The notes: generated by a model not told the origin, from the sequence alone. Shown: positions 1-11,075, counted from the stretch's first letter. The stretch: DNA of 64,000 nt from Apodemus sylvaticus (GCF_947179515.1 NC_067485.1:76399346-76463345), one strand, 5' to 3'. Numbers and translations: made by a program.

Positions 1-635
1 TTAATGACTGAATCATCTTTCTAGACCTTCAATTTTTGGGGGGGGGGGATAGGCTCTCTCACATTCACCTAAAATTTAACAATTCTGCTGGTCACTTCAA
101 AGAAAAGAAACACGAGGATTTATTCCAGAGAGGAGACTAGTACTGCAGTACTAAAACAAAATAAAATAAAATAATAAAAAATATAACCTTTGAATTTTGG
201 AAAATTTATATCTGCCTTCTAGTGGGAGTGACATTTAAAATGTCATTTTTGTTAGTATATGAAATGCAGCAACCTTTAGAAAATCTGGGTAACTCAGAAC
301 ACTAGGGATTTTCAAAACACTTTTCCTAAGCACACACAAATAAAATACACATTCGACATGAACAGCAGACCACTGGAGGAGAATATAATGAAATGCAGAC
401 AGATTGCTGCTATTGTTTTTTTCTAGTCTCCACTGCAGTTAATGTTTAAGACATTATCACTTAAGTTTGAATCTAGTGTCAAGGAGTATTATCAACTAAG
501 ATGATTACTAAAAGACTCCTATGTTTTTTCAACTCTATGTATGAAGCCAGCTTATTTTTCTTTTATCTCAATTTAAATGACATATTTCAAAGGCTTAAAT
601 ACAGGGGAAGGCATAATTATCCAGTTGCTTTCTGC

Positions 636-667
636 TAGTGTATATATATATATATATATATACACTA
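636..667. repeat. (TA)n-cored perfect palindrome, 32 bp
   Basis: A TA dinucleotide run is flanked by tagtg on the left and cacta on the right, so the whole 32 bp is its own reverse complement. It could form a hairpin or cruciform. It is also a simple TA microsatellite, so length variation is expected. Confidence 0.85.
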
Positions 668-1159
668 AGTAGTTGCTGAGACTAGAAATCATGTAAAATA
701 GTCACCATAGTTATTTACTATGTTGTTCTTAGAAAAAAATTGTGTTTTCTACAAGAAATTATAATAATTTATAGTCAATTTATTATTGTTTTCCAAAGTA
801 GAACAAAAAGAGTGAATACTTTAACTGTTCCTTTCATGTCTATAGAAATTGTATTAATTACTGCAACCCATAGAAATTGCATTGATAATTACAACCCAAT
901 AAACAAGTGAACATGTATTAGGAAAATATAAAATCTCAGATAAAAATGTGAGAATTTCTGTCCATATATCACTGCTGAATATTGAGTCATTTTTATTTTA
1001 CCCACTAGATATGAAATAATTTAAATGTCTATCTTTTAGAGGTAGAATTTGTGTGATTTTATCTCAGTATGCTGCACAATGATGTGCATATATGTCCTAT
1101 ATGTGTATATATGTCCTGCCTTTCACTAATCATATGAATAAGAAATGTTTCTTTAATTG

Positions 1160-1203
1160 AATTATATATAACTTGTATATATATATACAAGTTATATATA
1201 ATT
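1160..1203. repeat. Perfect 44-bp AT-rich palindrome
   Basis: The sequence reads identically on both strands across 44 bp. A TATATA-type core is flanked by non-TA steps (acttg on the left, caagt on the right), so it is not just a dinucleotide run. Symmetry stops at 1159/1204, where both bases are g. No element boundary is recognised around it. Confidence 0.9.
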
Positions 1204-2120
1204 GTATAAAATAGTGCTACAATATGTCAGTCCATGTTTTAGGAATAACACAATGTCAAAGAGAGCAGATACACACTCTCATCTTGTTTGAAGTTATTCC
1301 AGAAATTATTTAGTTTAGTTTGCTTTTTCAAAAGATCATAGGCCCAAAGGCCTTAGGTCTAGATGTCAACATAGCCTTTAACAAGCGGAAAAATTGCAGA
1401 TGCCATAGATATACTGTGGTGCAGTGGCTTTGTGTCTGGTACTGCCCCATAGGCACAATGATGCACTATGAGGAGGAGGGGTATGTGCCATCCAGAGTAG
1501 ATCTTTCTTAGAAAAATCATAACCTCCTCCTTAATTTGGTCTTATTTAGCAAATTTTGTGAAACAAATGCCAGCAAGAAAAATGAACTTGGCACATGGGC
1601 TCTAAAGAGCTTCTTGTGTTCAAATACAACTAAAACTTAGCTCCGTGTTTGTGAACAATGGCTTGCCTTCTTTAATCTCAACTTCTGCTTTTGATGAGAA
1701 CAGATACAGAGACCCATAGCTGGACAATGTGCAATAAGTGAGAGAGATATTAGAACACTTAGAACCAAATGGGGGGGGTCTCCATCAAATTCCTTTCTTC
1801 AGGGCTCTAGAAATCCTTCAGAAGAGGAGGCAGAAAAAGTCACAGTCAGAGGGGATGAAGGACCCCATAGAATCAAGGTCTAAACAGGGCAGGATTAATA
1901 CACACATAGACACTCAGAATGTAGACATGCACAGGTCTGGGATCTGCGGAAATGCCAGGGTTGAGAGGGGAAGTGAACAGAAACTCCATGTCCAACCTTA
2001 AAAATGAATAACTAGTTTTCAGTAACACAATATCACTTGGTGTACAACCCACCCTTAAAGACAGACCCCATTTCTATCAGTAGAAGGGCAACACAAAAGC
2101 AACTAAATGATTCAATGACA

Positions 2121-2156
2121 TTGTGTATGTGTGTGTGTGTGTGTGTATGTGTGTGA
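2121..2156. repeat. (TG)n microsatellite
   Basis: TG dinucleotide run with two TATG interruptions. It lies inside the L1 3' UTR just before the antisense L1 insertion. Confidence 0.9.
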
Positions 2157-2157
2157 G

Positions 2158-2410
2158 ATAATGCTTTTTTTATTGAATACATTCTTCATTTACATTTCAA
2201 TTGTTATACCCTTTCCCAGTTCCCCCCCTCACAGAAAACCCCTAACCTATCCTCCCTCCCCCTGCCTCCAAGAAGAAGTCCCTCTGCCCAACGCACTCCC
2301 ACCTTCCCACCCTTTATTTACCCACGCTGGAACATCTATTGAGCCTTTATAGGACCAAAGACCTCTTGTCCCACTGATGCCCTACAAGGCATTCCTCTAC
2401 CACAAATGCA
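2158..2410 (-). mobile_element. L1 3' end, antisense, nested in the older L1
   Basis: An antisense poly(A) (T7 near 2165) is followed by 'tttacatttcaa', 'gttata-cccttt' and C-rich blocks. The tail contains 'aggaccaaagacctcttgtc' and 'tgatgccctacaaggcattcctct'. These are the antisense landmarks of the rodent L1 3' UTR. No clean TSD was found. Confidence 0.7.
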
Positions 2411-2874
2411 GCTTTTTAAAACCTGGAACATATAATACATAGATTATATATTGTGATTTCTAATTTTGTGTTTGTGAGGGGTTTATTAGGTGTGAATATG
2501 CATTTTCTTTGGCATTTTCCCCTCAGTTTGTTTTGACCTATACCTCCAGTTGTTATTGTTTGTTTTATGTTATGTTATTTTATTATAATTCTTTATGCTC
2601 ATTTGTTTTATAACTAGAAAAGGAAAGGGTAGGGCTTTGGAAGGGAGCAGAAATGGAAGAATCTGAGAAGAGTTGGGAGAAAGGAAACCATACTCAGAAT
2701 ATATTTTATGATAACAAATCTATATTCAATAAAAAATAATAGATGAAAGATGAAATGCATCAGTATGTCCAAACACTGTGTATGTTGAAAATCATTGTAA
2801 ATAATTAGAGCATATAAATGTTTGCTTTGGTACTTGTTTGGGGAATAATCATGTTCTGATACAGCTGTACTCAA

Positions 2875-3000
2875 AGGTGAGAAGTGCCCACTATGTTTGC
2901 TGTGCTTTTACCTTAAGTGTCTGTGTGTAGCCTATTGTTCTGGAGCTTGTGTCAGCCTCAAACCTCGGTCTCCCAGTTGTTGAGATTATAGATATAGGCC
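2875..3000 (-). mobile_element. Degenerate B1-like SINE, antisense (candidate)
   Basis: A spaced match to antisense B1: 'tagcctattgttctggagct', 'gtcagcctcaaacct', 'ctcccagttgttgagattata'. Divergence is high. This could be a pre-B1 or 7SL-derived monomer. Confidence 0.4.
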
Positions 3001-3689
3001 AGTATATCTGTCAAAAACATCACTTTTGAAAAACTCAAGGTAACAGATGGACAATAATGCTTGGGGGAATCTTGTGCTGAAAGAAATGGCTGCAATTATG
3101 CTACGAACTTCCTGCCACTTAACACAAGACACTTATCAAAACTGTCGGTGACATAAAGCTAAAGATAACAATATATTGGGTAAAAGCATTAGTATCTAAA
3201 ATAACCTCCATAATTTTAATATTAGGTCAAATTTGACAGAGTTAAATTTAGTTAAAAATTGTGTGTATTCAAAGAAGCAATATACACTTGAGGAAATTAT
3301 TGATTATCAGCTCAACATTGGTCAAAAAGTAAATAACCTAACTCCATCAATATAAATTGGGCTTTATTTTTAGTGCCATGATGTCTTTGTCACTTAAATT
3401 GATGGGGCTTAGTTGAGGTGGCAAGACTTTGTGAGCAGTCTTTCACTACTTTCAGAGAACTTAAATTTAAAAAGTAGGGCATAGTTGCACAGAGCAATTT
3501 TGAAACTTAAGAGTACTTGAAACTGCCGTATTAAGAGCTGTGGATTTTGGAGATAGTAACTCATCCCATTTCTATACCCTCTTAACACTTCCACAGGCTT
3601 TTAGTTTTAAGTCTTTTTTGTTACTCTGTGTGTACATCATCTAAGTGATGAAGGTTAATGCATCATATTTAAGCTCCACTACAACAGTG

Positions 3690-3800
3690 TAGTAATTTTT
3701 TTTAATGTATTTAAATTTCAAGTGTTATCCCTTTACCCTGTTTCTCCCTTTCCCAGAAATGCCTTCTTCTACTTCCCCTCCCCCTACTTCTATGAGGGTA
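3690..3800 (-). mobile_element. Decayed L1 3' UTR fragment, antisense
   Basis: T-run followed by 'aatttcaagtgttatccctt' and pyrimidine-rich blocks ending 'cttctatgagggt', matching the antisense rodent L1 3' UTR. Homology fades after about 3800. Confidence 0.5.
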
Positions 3801-3961
3801 TTCCTCAGGCTTTTAATAGCAATTAATATCCAAGGACATAAGTCAACTGTATTGGAAGAAGTTATACCAGGCATGCCTGAATAGCTATTGATCTCTGAGT
3901 TTTTCTTCATTTCTACCTTTATTGATCAACAACAGTCTTCATTCAACTATCTAAGTTAGGA

Positions 3962-4155
3962 TTTTTAAAAGATTACAATTATATTTATGTATGTGTTTAT
4001 GTATGCCACAAAGGCCAGAAGGGGCTATCTGTTCTCTTGACACTAAAGTTACATACAGTGGTAAGCTGCCTGCATGTGTGCTGTGCATTAAACCTAGGTC
4101 TTCTTCAAGAGCAGTGGTTGCATTTGAGCACAGAGTAAACTCTAGCCCCAAGTAA
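3962..4155 (-). mobile_element. B3-type SINE, antisense
   Basis: Antisense order of B3/B2-class landmarks: an AT-rich tail, 'gccacaaaggccagaagggg', 'aggtcttcttcaagagcagt', and a degenerate 'actctagcccca' at the tRNA-derived head. Divergence suggests an old insertion. Confidence 0.65.
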
Positions 4156-4764
4156 TCTTTCTTTTCATGTAATTTCTAGGATTCTATTCATGATAAGATT
4201 TAAATTGAATTTGACCGTCTTGATTTCTTTGCCTCAGTCATCACCAATAAAATTCAGGGAATTCTATTCCAAGTAGATGGAGAAATGACTCAACGTGCCT
4301 TAGAGGTGCAAGCTCTTAGAAACTTTCTAGAAATAGATTTCAAGGGTAAATCTAAAATGCAAATTAGAAGATTATTAGAAGGCTCTTATTAAAAACAACT
4401 TCCTAGTAGCTGCAGTCATCTAATGTGATTGGAGTGAGCCGTCTTAATGCTAAGGATTTTCCCACTTCTAAGGATTTATCAAGAGAGGGTTCTTCTATTT
4501 ATGGAGTTTTTGAATCAATCATTAATTAGAAAAATATGGTCTTTTATTCTGATACATATTTATACTTTCAAGATTAGATACTCCTGTGCACCCACCTTCT
4601 CACTGAGCCTTTGGATGCTGAGAAAATAAGTGAAAGGGCTTGTGGATAGAGTCCAGGAGGAGAGTGATTGCCCATTGCACACAAGGTCGCATGTCTTGTC
4701 CCTGGTTCTAGAATAAAATAAAATAAACTACAAATCTGATTTTTGTTCTTATGGACTAAGAACA

Positions 4765-4962
4765 TGGATAGTAGATAAAGCACAAGCTAAGCAAGCATGA
4801 GAACTAAGTTTGGGCCTCCAGCACACACATAAAGGTCAGATATGTTGATAAATGCTTTGACCCAATCCCTGGTGCAGGTGAGAACTAGTGGACCTTTGGG
4901 TCTTCATAGGCCAGCTAGCCTGGCTGAAATAGAGTTCTCCAGTATACTGAAAAATTAATGGT
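4765..4962 (+). mobile_element. B4-type SINE fragment, sense (candidate)
   Basis: 'gctaagcaagcatgagaact' followed by 'ccagcacacacataaa' matches the B4 head. A later 'ccagctagcctggctgaaat' block matches the B4 body. It is directly followed by a second B4. An ID-like degenerate segment may precede it at about 4640-4740, but I could not confirm that. Confidence 0.5.
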
Positions 4963-4966
4963 AGGA

Positions 4967-5285
4967 AAACAGCTCAGAGAATAAAGAATTTCCCATATAG
5001 TTAAAGGACCTGAGTTTGTTCTCCAGAAAGTGTATAAATGGGTTAAATATGATGATGCATGTTGGATATCCTAGCACTGACAGAGACAAGCAGATGCCCA
5101 GGTATCTATCACTCAATGGCCAGCATAGCCCATTGTTAAGCTCCAAGCTAATGACACATTGTATCTTAAAACAAACAAAAACAAAAAAAGGAATGCTAAT
5201 GTTAGTCAAGGTTGTCGTCACAGCTCTACACACTCATGTACACGTTGTCCGTGCCTACAAACAGGCACACATATGAATAAAATGG
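4967..5285 (+). mobile_element. B4 SINE, sense
   Basis: Near full-length B4 order: 'aaaggacctgagtttgttct', 'atgatgcatgttggatatcc', 'cactgacagagacaagcaga', 'tggccagcatagcc', then an A-rich linker and a CA-rich tail 'acacactcatgtacac' ending in 'gaataaaatgg'. Confidence 0.7.
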
Positions 5286-5325
5286 TAGTAAAACTAGCTG
5301 TCAGTAAACAGTTCAATTAAACTGT

Positions 5326-5338
5326 AAAGAAAATTTAA
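5326..5338. repeat. Left TSD of L1 5339-6803
   Basis: aaagaaaatttaa, repeated exactly at 6804-6816 directly after the L1 poly(A). Confidence 0.85.
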
Positions 5339-5608
5339 TTTCAAGCAGTGCTGCAGAGCAATTGTGTTAAAAACTGCATGGTATTAGTAGAGTGACAGGT
5401 AAGTATATCAATGGAATAGAACTGAAGATCTAGAAATGAACCCACAGAATTATGGTCATTTGATCTTTAATAAAGGAGATACAACCATCCAGTGGAAAAC
5501 AGATAGCCACTTAAAAAATGGTGCTGGTTCAACTGGAGGTCAGGATGCAAAAGAATGTAAATTAATCTATTCTTATCTCCTTGTACTAAGCTCAAGTCCA
5601 AGTGGATC

Positions 5609-6441
5609 ATGAACCTCCACATAAGACCAGACACACTGAAACTAATAGAAAAGAAACTGGGAAAGACCCCTGAGGACATGGGCACAGGGGGAAATTTCCT
5701 CAACAGAACACCAATAGCTTATGCTCTAAGATCAAGAATTGAAAAATGGGACCACATAAAACTACAAAGTTTCTGTAAGGCAAAGGACATTGTCAAAAGG
5801 ACAAAACGGCAACCAACAAATTGGGAAAAGATCTTTACCAACACTACATCTGACAGAGGGCTTATATCCAAGATATACAAAGAACTCAAGAAGGTAGACT
5901 CCAGAGAGCCAAATATCCCCCTTAAAAATGGGGTACAGAACTAAACAAAGAATTCTCACCTGAGCAATATTGAATGGCTGAGAAGCACCTAAAGAAATGT
6001 TCAACATCCTTAGTCATCAGGGAAATGCAAATCAAAACAACCCTGAGATTTTACCTCACACCAGTCAGAATGGCTAAGATCAAAAAGTCAGGAGAAAACA
6101 GGTGCTGGCGAGGATATGGAGAAAGAGGAACATTCCTCCACTGCTGGTGGGGTGGCAAGCTGGTACTACCACTCTGGAAGTCAGTCTGGAGATTCCTCAG
6201 AAAATTTGGAATGATACTTCCAGAGGGCCCCGCTATACAACTGGGCATATACCCAGATGATTCCCCTGCATGTAATAAGGATACATGCTCCACTATGTTC
6301 ATAGCAGCCCTATTTATAGTCAGAAGCTGGAAAGAACGCAGATGTCTCTCAATGGAGGAATGGATAGAGAAAATATGGTATATATATATATGGTATGTAT
6401 ATATATATATATATACACACACACAATGGAGTACTATTTAG
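5609..6441 (+). pseudogene. L1 ORF2 C-terminal remnant (broken)
   Basis: Two frames (111 aa at 5609-5944, then 155 aa at 5974-6441) encode successive parts of the L1 ORF2 C-terminal third, for example '[20 protein letters not shown]' and then '[20 protein letters not shown]'. ORF2p is the endonuclease/reverse transcriptase of LINE-1. The first frame ends at 'LKNGVQN', where a one-base loss relative to the copy near 37.42 kb breaks the frame. In the second frame the C-terminal CX3CX7HX4C motif is damaged: its second Cys is Tyr (residue 48) and its last Cys is Gly (residue 61). The frame is finally lost in the TA repeat. It cannot make functional ORF2p. Confidence 0.85.
6378..6424. repeat. (TA)n(CA)n microsatellite inside L1
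   Basis: At this point the other L1 copies in the window read 'ggtatatttacacaatgg'. Here the TATA/ACAC seed has expanded to about 45 bp of TATA then CACA. Confidence 0.85.
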
Positions 6442-6816
6442 CCATTAGAAACAATGAATTCATGAAATTCTTAGACAAATGGATGGAACTGGAGAACATC
6501 ATCCTAAATGAGGTAACCCAGTCTCAAAAAGCAGTCATGGTGTGCACTCACTGATAAATGGTTATTAGCCTAGAAGCTTGGAATACTCAAGACACAATGC
6601 ACATATCAAATGAAGCCCAAGAAGAAGGAAGGAGTGGCCCCTGGTCCTGGAAAAGCTCAGTGCAGCAGTGTTGGGGAATACCAGGTCAGGGAAGTGGGAA
6701 AGGGTGGATTGGGGAGGGAAGAGGGCTTATGGGATTTTTGGCGAGGGGGGGACCCAGGAAAGGGAAAATCACTTGAAATGTAAATAAAGAATATATATAA
6801 AAAAAAGAAAATTTAA

Positions 6817-7752
6817 CTTTTTAAAGATATGAAAACAACCGTGTGCATTTATGTTATATATTATAAGCATGCAATTTTTTCATTTTGAATTTTATTAAGA
6901 CATCTCTAAACAAGTTAGTATGTCAAATATTAAAATCAGATTTATCATTAAATTTAATTTAAACTTAAATTATTAAATTTAATTTATAAAATAAATTAAA
7001 ATCAAGTATAAAATACCTTATCAGGTAAAAGTTGAAAACATGAGTTATACAGAAATGGGAAATCTAGAAGTACAAGAAATGCCTTTTTTGAAATATCCCA
7101 CATAAATTAAATTTTCAAGTTAAAAACCAAATGAATGTATATCCCTTTTAAATGAGAATTAATGATTCACTAAATCATTTTGTTAATGGAATGTGGGTTT
7201 AAACTGTGATTTTTTTTCCTTTCTGTTTTATGAGATTTAGAAATAATTGTTGTAATAAACTTGTCATTGTAGACTTGAGTTCCTGAATGAATTTCTGTGA
7301 CCAATGTGAGATATCTCCTGACATTACTGATTAGACAATATTATTGATTCTTAGGGGAACCTTAGAGGGTCCACAAACCAGCAAAGACTATTATCTTTGC
7401 TTTTACATCCTCACCATCACAAGAGAGTAAGATTCTATTGATGAAGACACAGCAAATCAGCTACAGATTGTACAGGAAACAGACAAAGAAATCAAAACAA
7501 AAGTAAAACTGCCCTGCAAGTTTCCTCCCTGATGGCTAAAGGTGCTATGTAGGACTCTGGGAAAGGATACCCATCAACGGACCTACCTAAAGGTGGATTA
7601 AATATCCTATAATACTGACCTGTAAACAAGGGTAGCCACAGATGCATTAGCAGCATGAGGATTGTGGGGATAATCAAGTGCTTTTAGGTTATATTTGGAT
7701 TTGAGATCTGTTATAGAGGAGGGCATTTACACATGGTATTGTAGACCTCATT
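6817..7752. other. AT-rich unique DNA
   Basis: No gene or dispersed repeat recognised. A direct repeat of 'attaaatttaattta' occurs near 6951 and 6971 within AT-rich low-complexity sequence. Confidence 0.5.
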
Positions 7753-7767
7753 AAAAGCCCATGTCTG
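7753..7767. repeat. Left TSD of the transducing L1
   Basis: aaaagcccatgtctg, repeated exactly at 8336-8350. Confidence 0.9.
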
Positions 7768-8263
7768 TGTTCCACTATGTTCATAGCAGCCCTATTTATA
7801 ATTGCCAGAAGTTGGAAAGAACCCAGGTATCCCTCAACAGAAGAGTGTTTGCAAAAAATGTGGCATATATACACAATGGAGTACTATTCAGTCATTAGAA
7901 ACAATGAATTCATGAAATTCTTAGGCAAATGGATGGAGCTGGAGAATATCATACTAAGTGAAGTAACCCAGACTCAAAAGATGAATCATGGTATGCACTC
8001 ACTAATAAGTGGATATTAACCTAGAAAACTGGAATACCCAAAACATAATCCACACATCAAATGAGGTACAAGAAGAAAGGAGGAGTGGCCCCTTGTTCTG
8101 GAAAGACTCAGTGAAGCTGTATAGAGCAAAATCCGAACAGGGAAGTGGGAAGGGTTGGGTGGGAAAACAGGGGGAGGGAAGGGGACTGATGGGACTTTCG
8201 GGGAGTGGGGGTCCAGAAAAGGGGAAATCATTTGAAATGTAAATAAATATAGCAAAAAAAAAA
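7768..8263 (+). mobile_element. 5'-truncated L1, sense
   Basis: Begins at the ORF2 block 'tccactatgttcatagcagc'. It keeps an open frame (7777-8019) for the last 80 residues of ORF2, ending in 'MHSLISGY' and the normal stop. The 3' UTR follows ('gggactttcggggagtgggg'), with AATAAA at 8242-8247 and A10 at 8254-8263. The 3' TSD copy does not follow this tail: another 72 bp intervene (see 8264-8335). Confidence 0.92.
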
Positions 8264-8335
8264 CCCCATATCTGCTCGTGTCAATAAAACACTTGTAAAA
8301 TGAAAAAAAAAAAACATTTTATATTTAAAAAAAAA
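8264..8335 (+). mobile_element. L1 3'-transduced flank with its own poly(A)
   Basis: Between the L1 A10 tail and the right TSD copy lie 39 bp of non-L1 sequence (8264-8302) containing AATAAA at 8283-8288, then A12 (8303-8314), 12 bp 'cattttatattt', and a terminal A-run to 8339 that merges with the TSD. This is the structure expected when L1 transcription reads past its own weak signal and uses a downstream one. The second short segment suggests a further read-through or a patterned tail. Confidence 0.85.
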
Positions 8336-8469
8336 AAAAGCCCATGTCTGGGAAAGATGTAAACCATAGTGGGGGAACTACTATTCCTGATCTATTATGT
8401 TGATCCATTGTCACATTTCCTTTTAAATATTTTTCTTTAAACTCATAGATTAGTTTTGCTTGCAACACT

Positions 8470-9125
8470 GGCAGGATGTTTTCTTGTTCCAGTGGGCAGC
8501 AGTCATTGGAAAGACAAGCTGACAGGACCTGCTAAGAAGAATGTGTGTCTGTGGAGAGTCAACTCTAAATGTGACAATGATAACAACGTCCAGGCTCAGA
8601 GAGCACCATGGAAGATAAGCTGTGTAAAATTAAAGCTCTGTGCTGGGGACGAAAGCCATGGGAAGCTGTATTACTGACATGGCATGTCTGTGGCATCCAT
8701 AAATGCACAGCAGCTCGTTACCCACATCAGACCTGCACCAGGTCAATCTGGACGATAACTCCAAGAATAATGGAGAAATGTTTCATGAGGGTTGTCTCAC
8801 TCCTGGCTTTGGAGTTATTGGTTAACTGGTGTCACCTAAAGAACGAGGAGTAATTTTCTTCAGGAATATGGTCCCTGGTTGGTTGCTCAGGCACATAGGA
8901 CTAACTGGAATCAGAAGATGATAAGAAGAGATAGAAGAAATGAAGAAGAAAAGGAAGGAAGGAAAGAAGGAAAGAAAGAAAAGGGAGAGAAGGAGAGGGG
9001 ACATGATGTTGGAAATAGATATATTAGGAGGAGCAAAATGGGTTACTTGCAAAAATACATTGCAGACAACTATCAAGATGTTTTCTACATATGCATGAAA
9101 TTGTCAAAGAATGAATAAAAATACT
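8470..9125 (+). mobile_element. Old rodent L1 3' UTR, sense (different type)
   Basis: Blocks such as 'agcaccatggaagataagct', 'aatctggacgataactccaa', 'gagttattggttaactggtg' and the end 'attgtcaaagaatgaataaa' resemble another rodent L1 3' UTR lineage I recall. A GGAA/GAAA purine tract (8928-9001) sits where L1 3' UTRs carry a G-rich tract. No ORF2 is attached. Confidence 0.55.
8928..9001. repeat. Purine-rich GAAA/GGAA tract
   Basis: About 74 bp of almost pure purine on the + strand with irregular GGAA/GAAA units, inside the preceding L1 3' UTR. Confidence 0.8.
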
Positions 9126-9822
9126 TTTAAAATGCATTACGTCAAAAGGTATTTCATATGTAAGATACTTTATGCTTGAAAGCACAGCCCAGAACTCTCT
9201 AAACAATATGCTGTTTTTGGCACTGTAATAATTCAAAATTTTAACTGTGGGGACTTTAAAAGGAAACATGAATAGACTTATTACTTATGGTTATGCCCAG
9301 AGGGCAGAAAGACATAGATGTATATATACACATATTAATGTGTTGCCCAGCAACATTGAAGGACAATGAGCATTGAGGCTGATGGGCATATATAAAATTA
9401 TTGCATTGTATTAGATTATACAACTGCAGTTTCTGAAAGTCCACTCTATGGTTTGTCCCAGGACAGTTTCACACTTCACTATGCATTTCTTAGAATGATT
9501 CTGCTATGTTACTGTATAAGTACACAGTATGCATGTCTTCATTGAAAACAGCCTTGCCATAGGCCTTAATACACCCTTCTACAAATAACGCTGTGGTTAT
9601 TATTACTGACGTCTTTATTGCCTAACAATTTATAGCTGAGCACCTTATATCTGTCCCAGTCTCCTTGTCTAACTTTCAACACAAGGTCATTATTTCATAG
9701 ATACTGAAACAGAAAGATTTTTCTCCAGTAGAGCTTAACAGTTTCGATTTGCCTTTTCAATTGCCATGTATTAAGTACCTGCTTAGCCAAGCATTTTACT
9801 AAGAGACCAAAGGTACAATATA

Positions 9823-10165
9823 ATGACTGTAATGGTTATTTTGTGTGTCATCTTGGGTGGTCCGTAGAGCCCATATTTGGTTCATACATCATTGTAATTA
9901 TGTGTCATTATTCTAGATGTTTTTATGGGGGTAATTTGGATGCAATATACATTTAAATCACTTGATTGTGAGTAAAGCAGATTGCTTGCCATAATGTGGG
10001 TGGGCTCTCCTAATCACTCACAACCAGAATAGAACAAAAGGCTGACCTCTGTCATGGAAAAAGAGAATGGTCCAGCAGACGGCTTTCAGACTTCATCTGC
10101 AGTACTGGCTCTTCTCGCATCTAAAGCAGATGTTCGGCCTGCTGGCCTTGCCTAGCATCATTTTC
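9823..10165 (+). mobile_element. Ancient dispersed repeat, family not assigned
   Basis: Contains 'ttgtgtgtcatcttggg', 'gagtaaagcagattgcttgc', 'aatgtgggtgggctctccta' and 'agaatagaacaaaaggctga'. This block order is one I know from a common, old mammalian interspersed repeat. I cannot name the family reliably. It may be related to the element at 55.9 kb, which shares the GTGTCAAYTTGAC-like start. Confidence 0.6.
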
Positions 10166-10703
10166 TCTTATAAGCCTTTAGATTCATATAGACTAATCTT
10201 TTAAAAAGAGATCCATTTTACATAGAGATAAAGGTAAATGCAAATGTAGAGAGGGAGGTGAATGTGTGTAGGCACACACAGACACACACACATTTTATCA
10301 GTCATATGTCTTTATAGTACCCTGATTTCTATGGATATCACTCACAGTAACAGCTCTGAAAATGTTCATTATTCAGTAAGGGAGTGCACATTTTGATGAT
10401 ATGTTAACAGTAACATAACAGCATGTGCATAGATATGACTAATGCTTTATGAAGAAGGAGCATGGCTGAAAGAATTTGTAAAAAACTTTACCTAAAAACT
10501 TCATAAGACTTTGTTAGATGAAGGAATTTGTTTTATTTAAGTGGCTACACCTGCCAGAGGACAGAGGAGTGGCAACACAAGTTGGAAGAAAATTATTAAT
10601 TATTTTTTTGGAAAATTCAAAGTAGATTAGAGGCAGGTTCTCCCTTAAAGATAATGGGCCACAGGTCTGTACCCTAAATAAATAGAAACCAGAGAACATA
10701 CAG

Positions 10704-10705
<2 letters not shown>

Positions 10706-10741
<36 letters not shown>

Positions 10742-10744
10742 AAC

Positions 10745-10786
<42 letters not shown>
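10706..10786. repeat. (CA)n(AAAC)n(GA)n compound microsatellite
   Basis: CA run, three AAAC units, then GA run with no unique sequence between them. The reading frame on the minus strand here is a translation of the repeat. Confidence 0.95.
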
Positions 10787-10790
<4 letters not shown>

Positions 10791-11075
10791 GAGCAAGAAC
10801 ACATGAAGTGGTCCTCTATAGATACTCAATTGTTCTTGCCCTTTTATTTGTATTTATTTGCCTCTTCTTGTCATGTTCATTGATAAATTGTCAAAGATAA
10901 TGTAACATAGGACTGTGCCTAATTGTGTACAGATTTTCTTTTTTCATTCCCTGATAATTTCAATTAGCCTTTCATTCTGAATACTATTTATAGCCAAGTC
11001 TTTCGTGAATTGAATAGAACGCTGCAAAATAATGAATGCAGCCATTTTCTGTGTTCCGTGCCCTTAACATCCGAG

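Larger units (their letters stand above)
1..1684. other. Unique AT-rich intergenic DNA
   Basis: No exon, SINE or L1 is recognisable here. It holds a G homopolymer near 39-48, an A-rich AAAAT run near 158-180, two TA-rich palindromes listed separately, and an imperfect 28-bp tandem duplication at 843-870 and 871-898. The only frame of note (1320-1511) is short and has no recognisable domain. Confidence 0.6.
1685..2735 (+). mobile_element. Old Lx-type L1 3' UTR, sense, interrupted
   Basis: The stretch around 1690-2110 follows the rodent Lx-type L1 3' UTR as I remember it, including the 'aaatggg..gtctccatcaaa' and 'cagaagaggaggcag' blocks. After an interruption at about 2158-2410 it resumes and ends at about 2640-2735 with 'gaatatattttatg' and an AATAAA-rich A-tail. 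It is strongly decayed and has no coding potential. The family is recognised from memory rather than by alignment, so the edges are approximate. Confidence 0.65.
5339..6803 (+). mobile_element. 5'-truncated L1, sense, with 13-bp TSD
   Basis: About 1.47 kb of L1 begins in ORF2 at the block encoding the 'actgcatggtatt' region. It runs through the ORF2 C-terminus and 3' UTR ('gggggacccaggaaagggaa', 'gaaatgtaaataaagaat') into an A-run. The 13-bp perfect TSD defines both ends. ORF2 is broken into frames at 5609-5944 and 5974-6441. A TA/CA microsatellite has expanded inside it at 6378-6424. Confidence 0.92.

Noticed and set aside
6051..6422. 123-aa minus-strand frame
   Set aside because: It is the antisense shadow of L1 ORF2 and ends in the TA/CA repeat.
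8864..8940. Possible exon next to 'cag' and 'gt' dinucleotides
   Set aside because: It lies within L1 3' UTR-like sequence with no sustained frame.
10514..10804. 96-aa minus-strand frame with an [12 protein letters not shown] start
   Set aside because: Its start is the CA/GA microsatellite; the remainder is too short and unrecognised.
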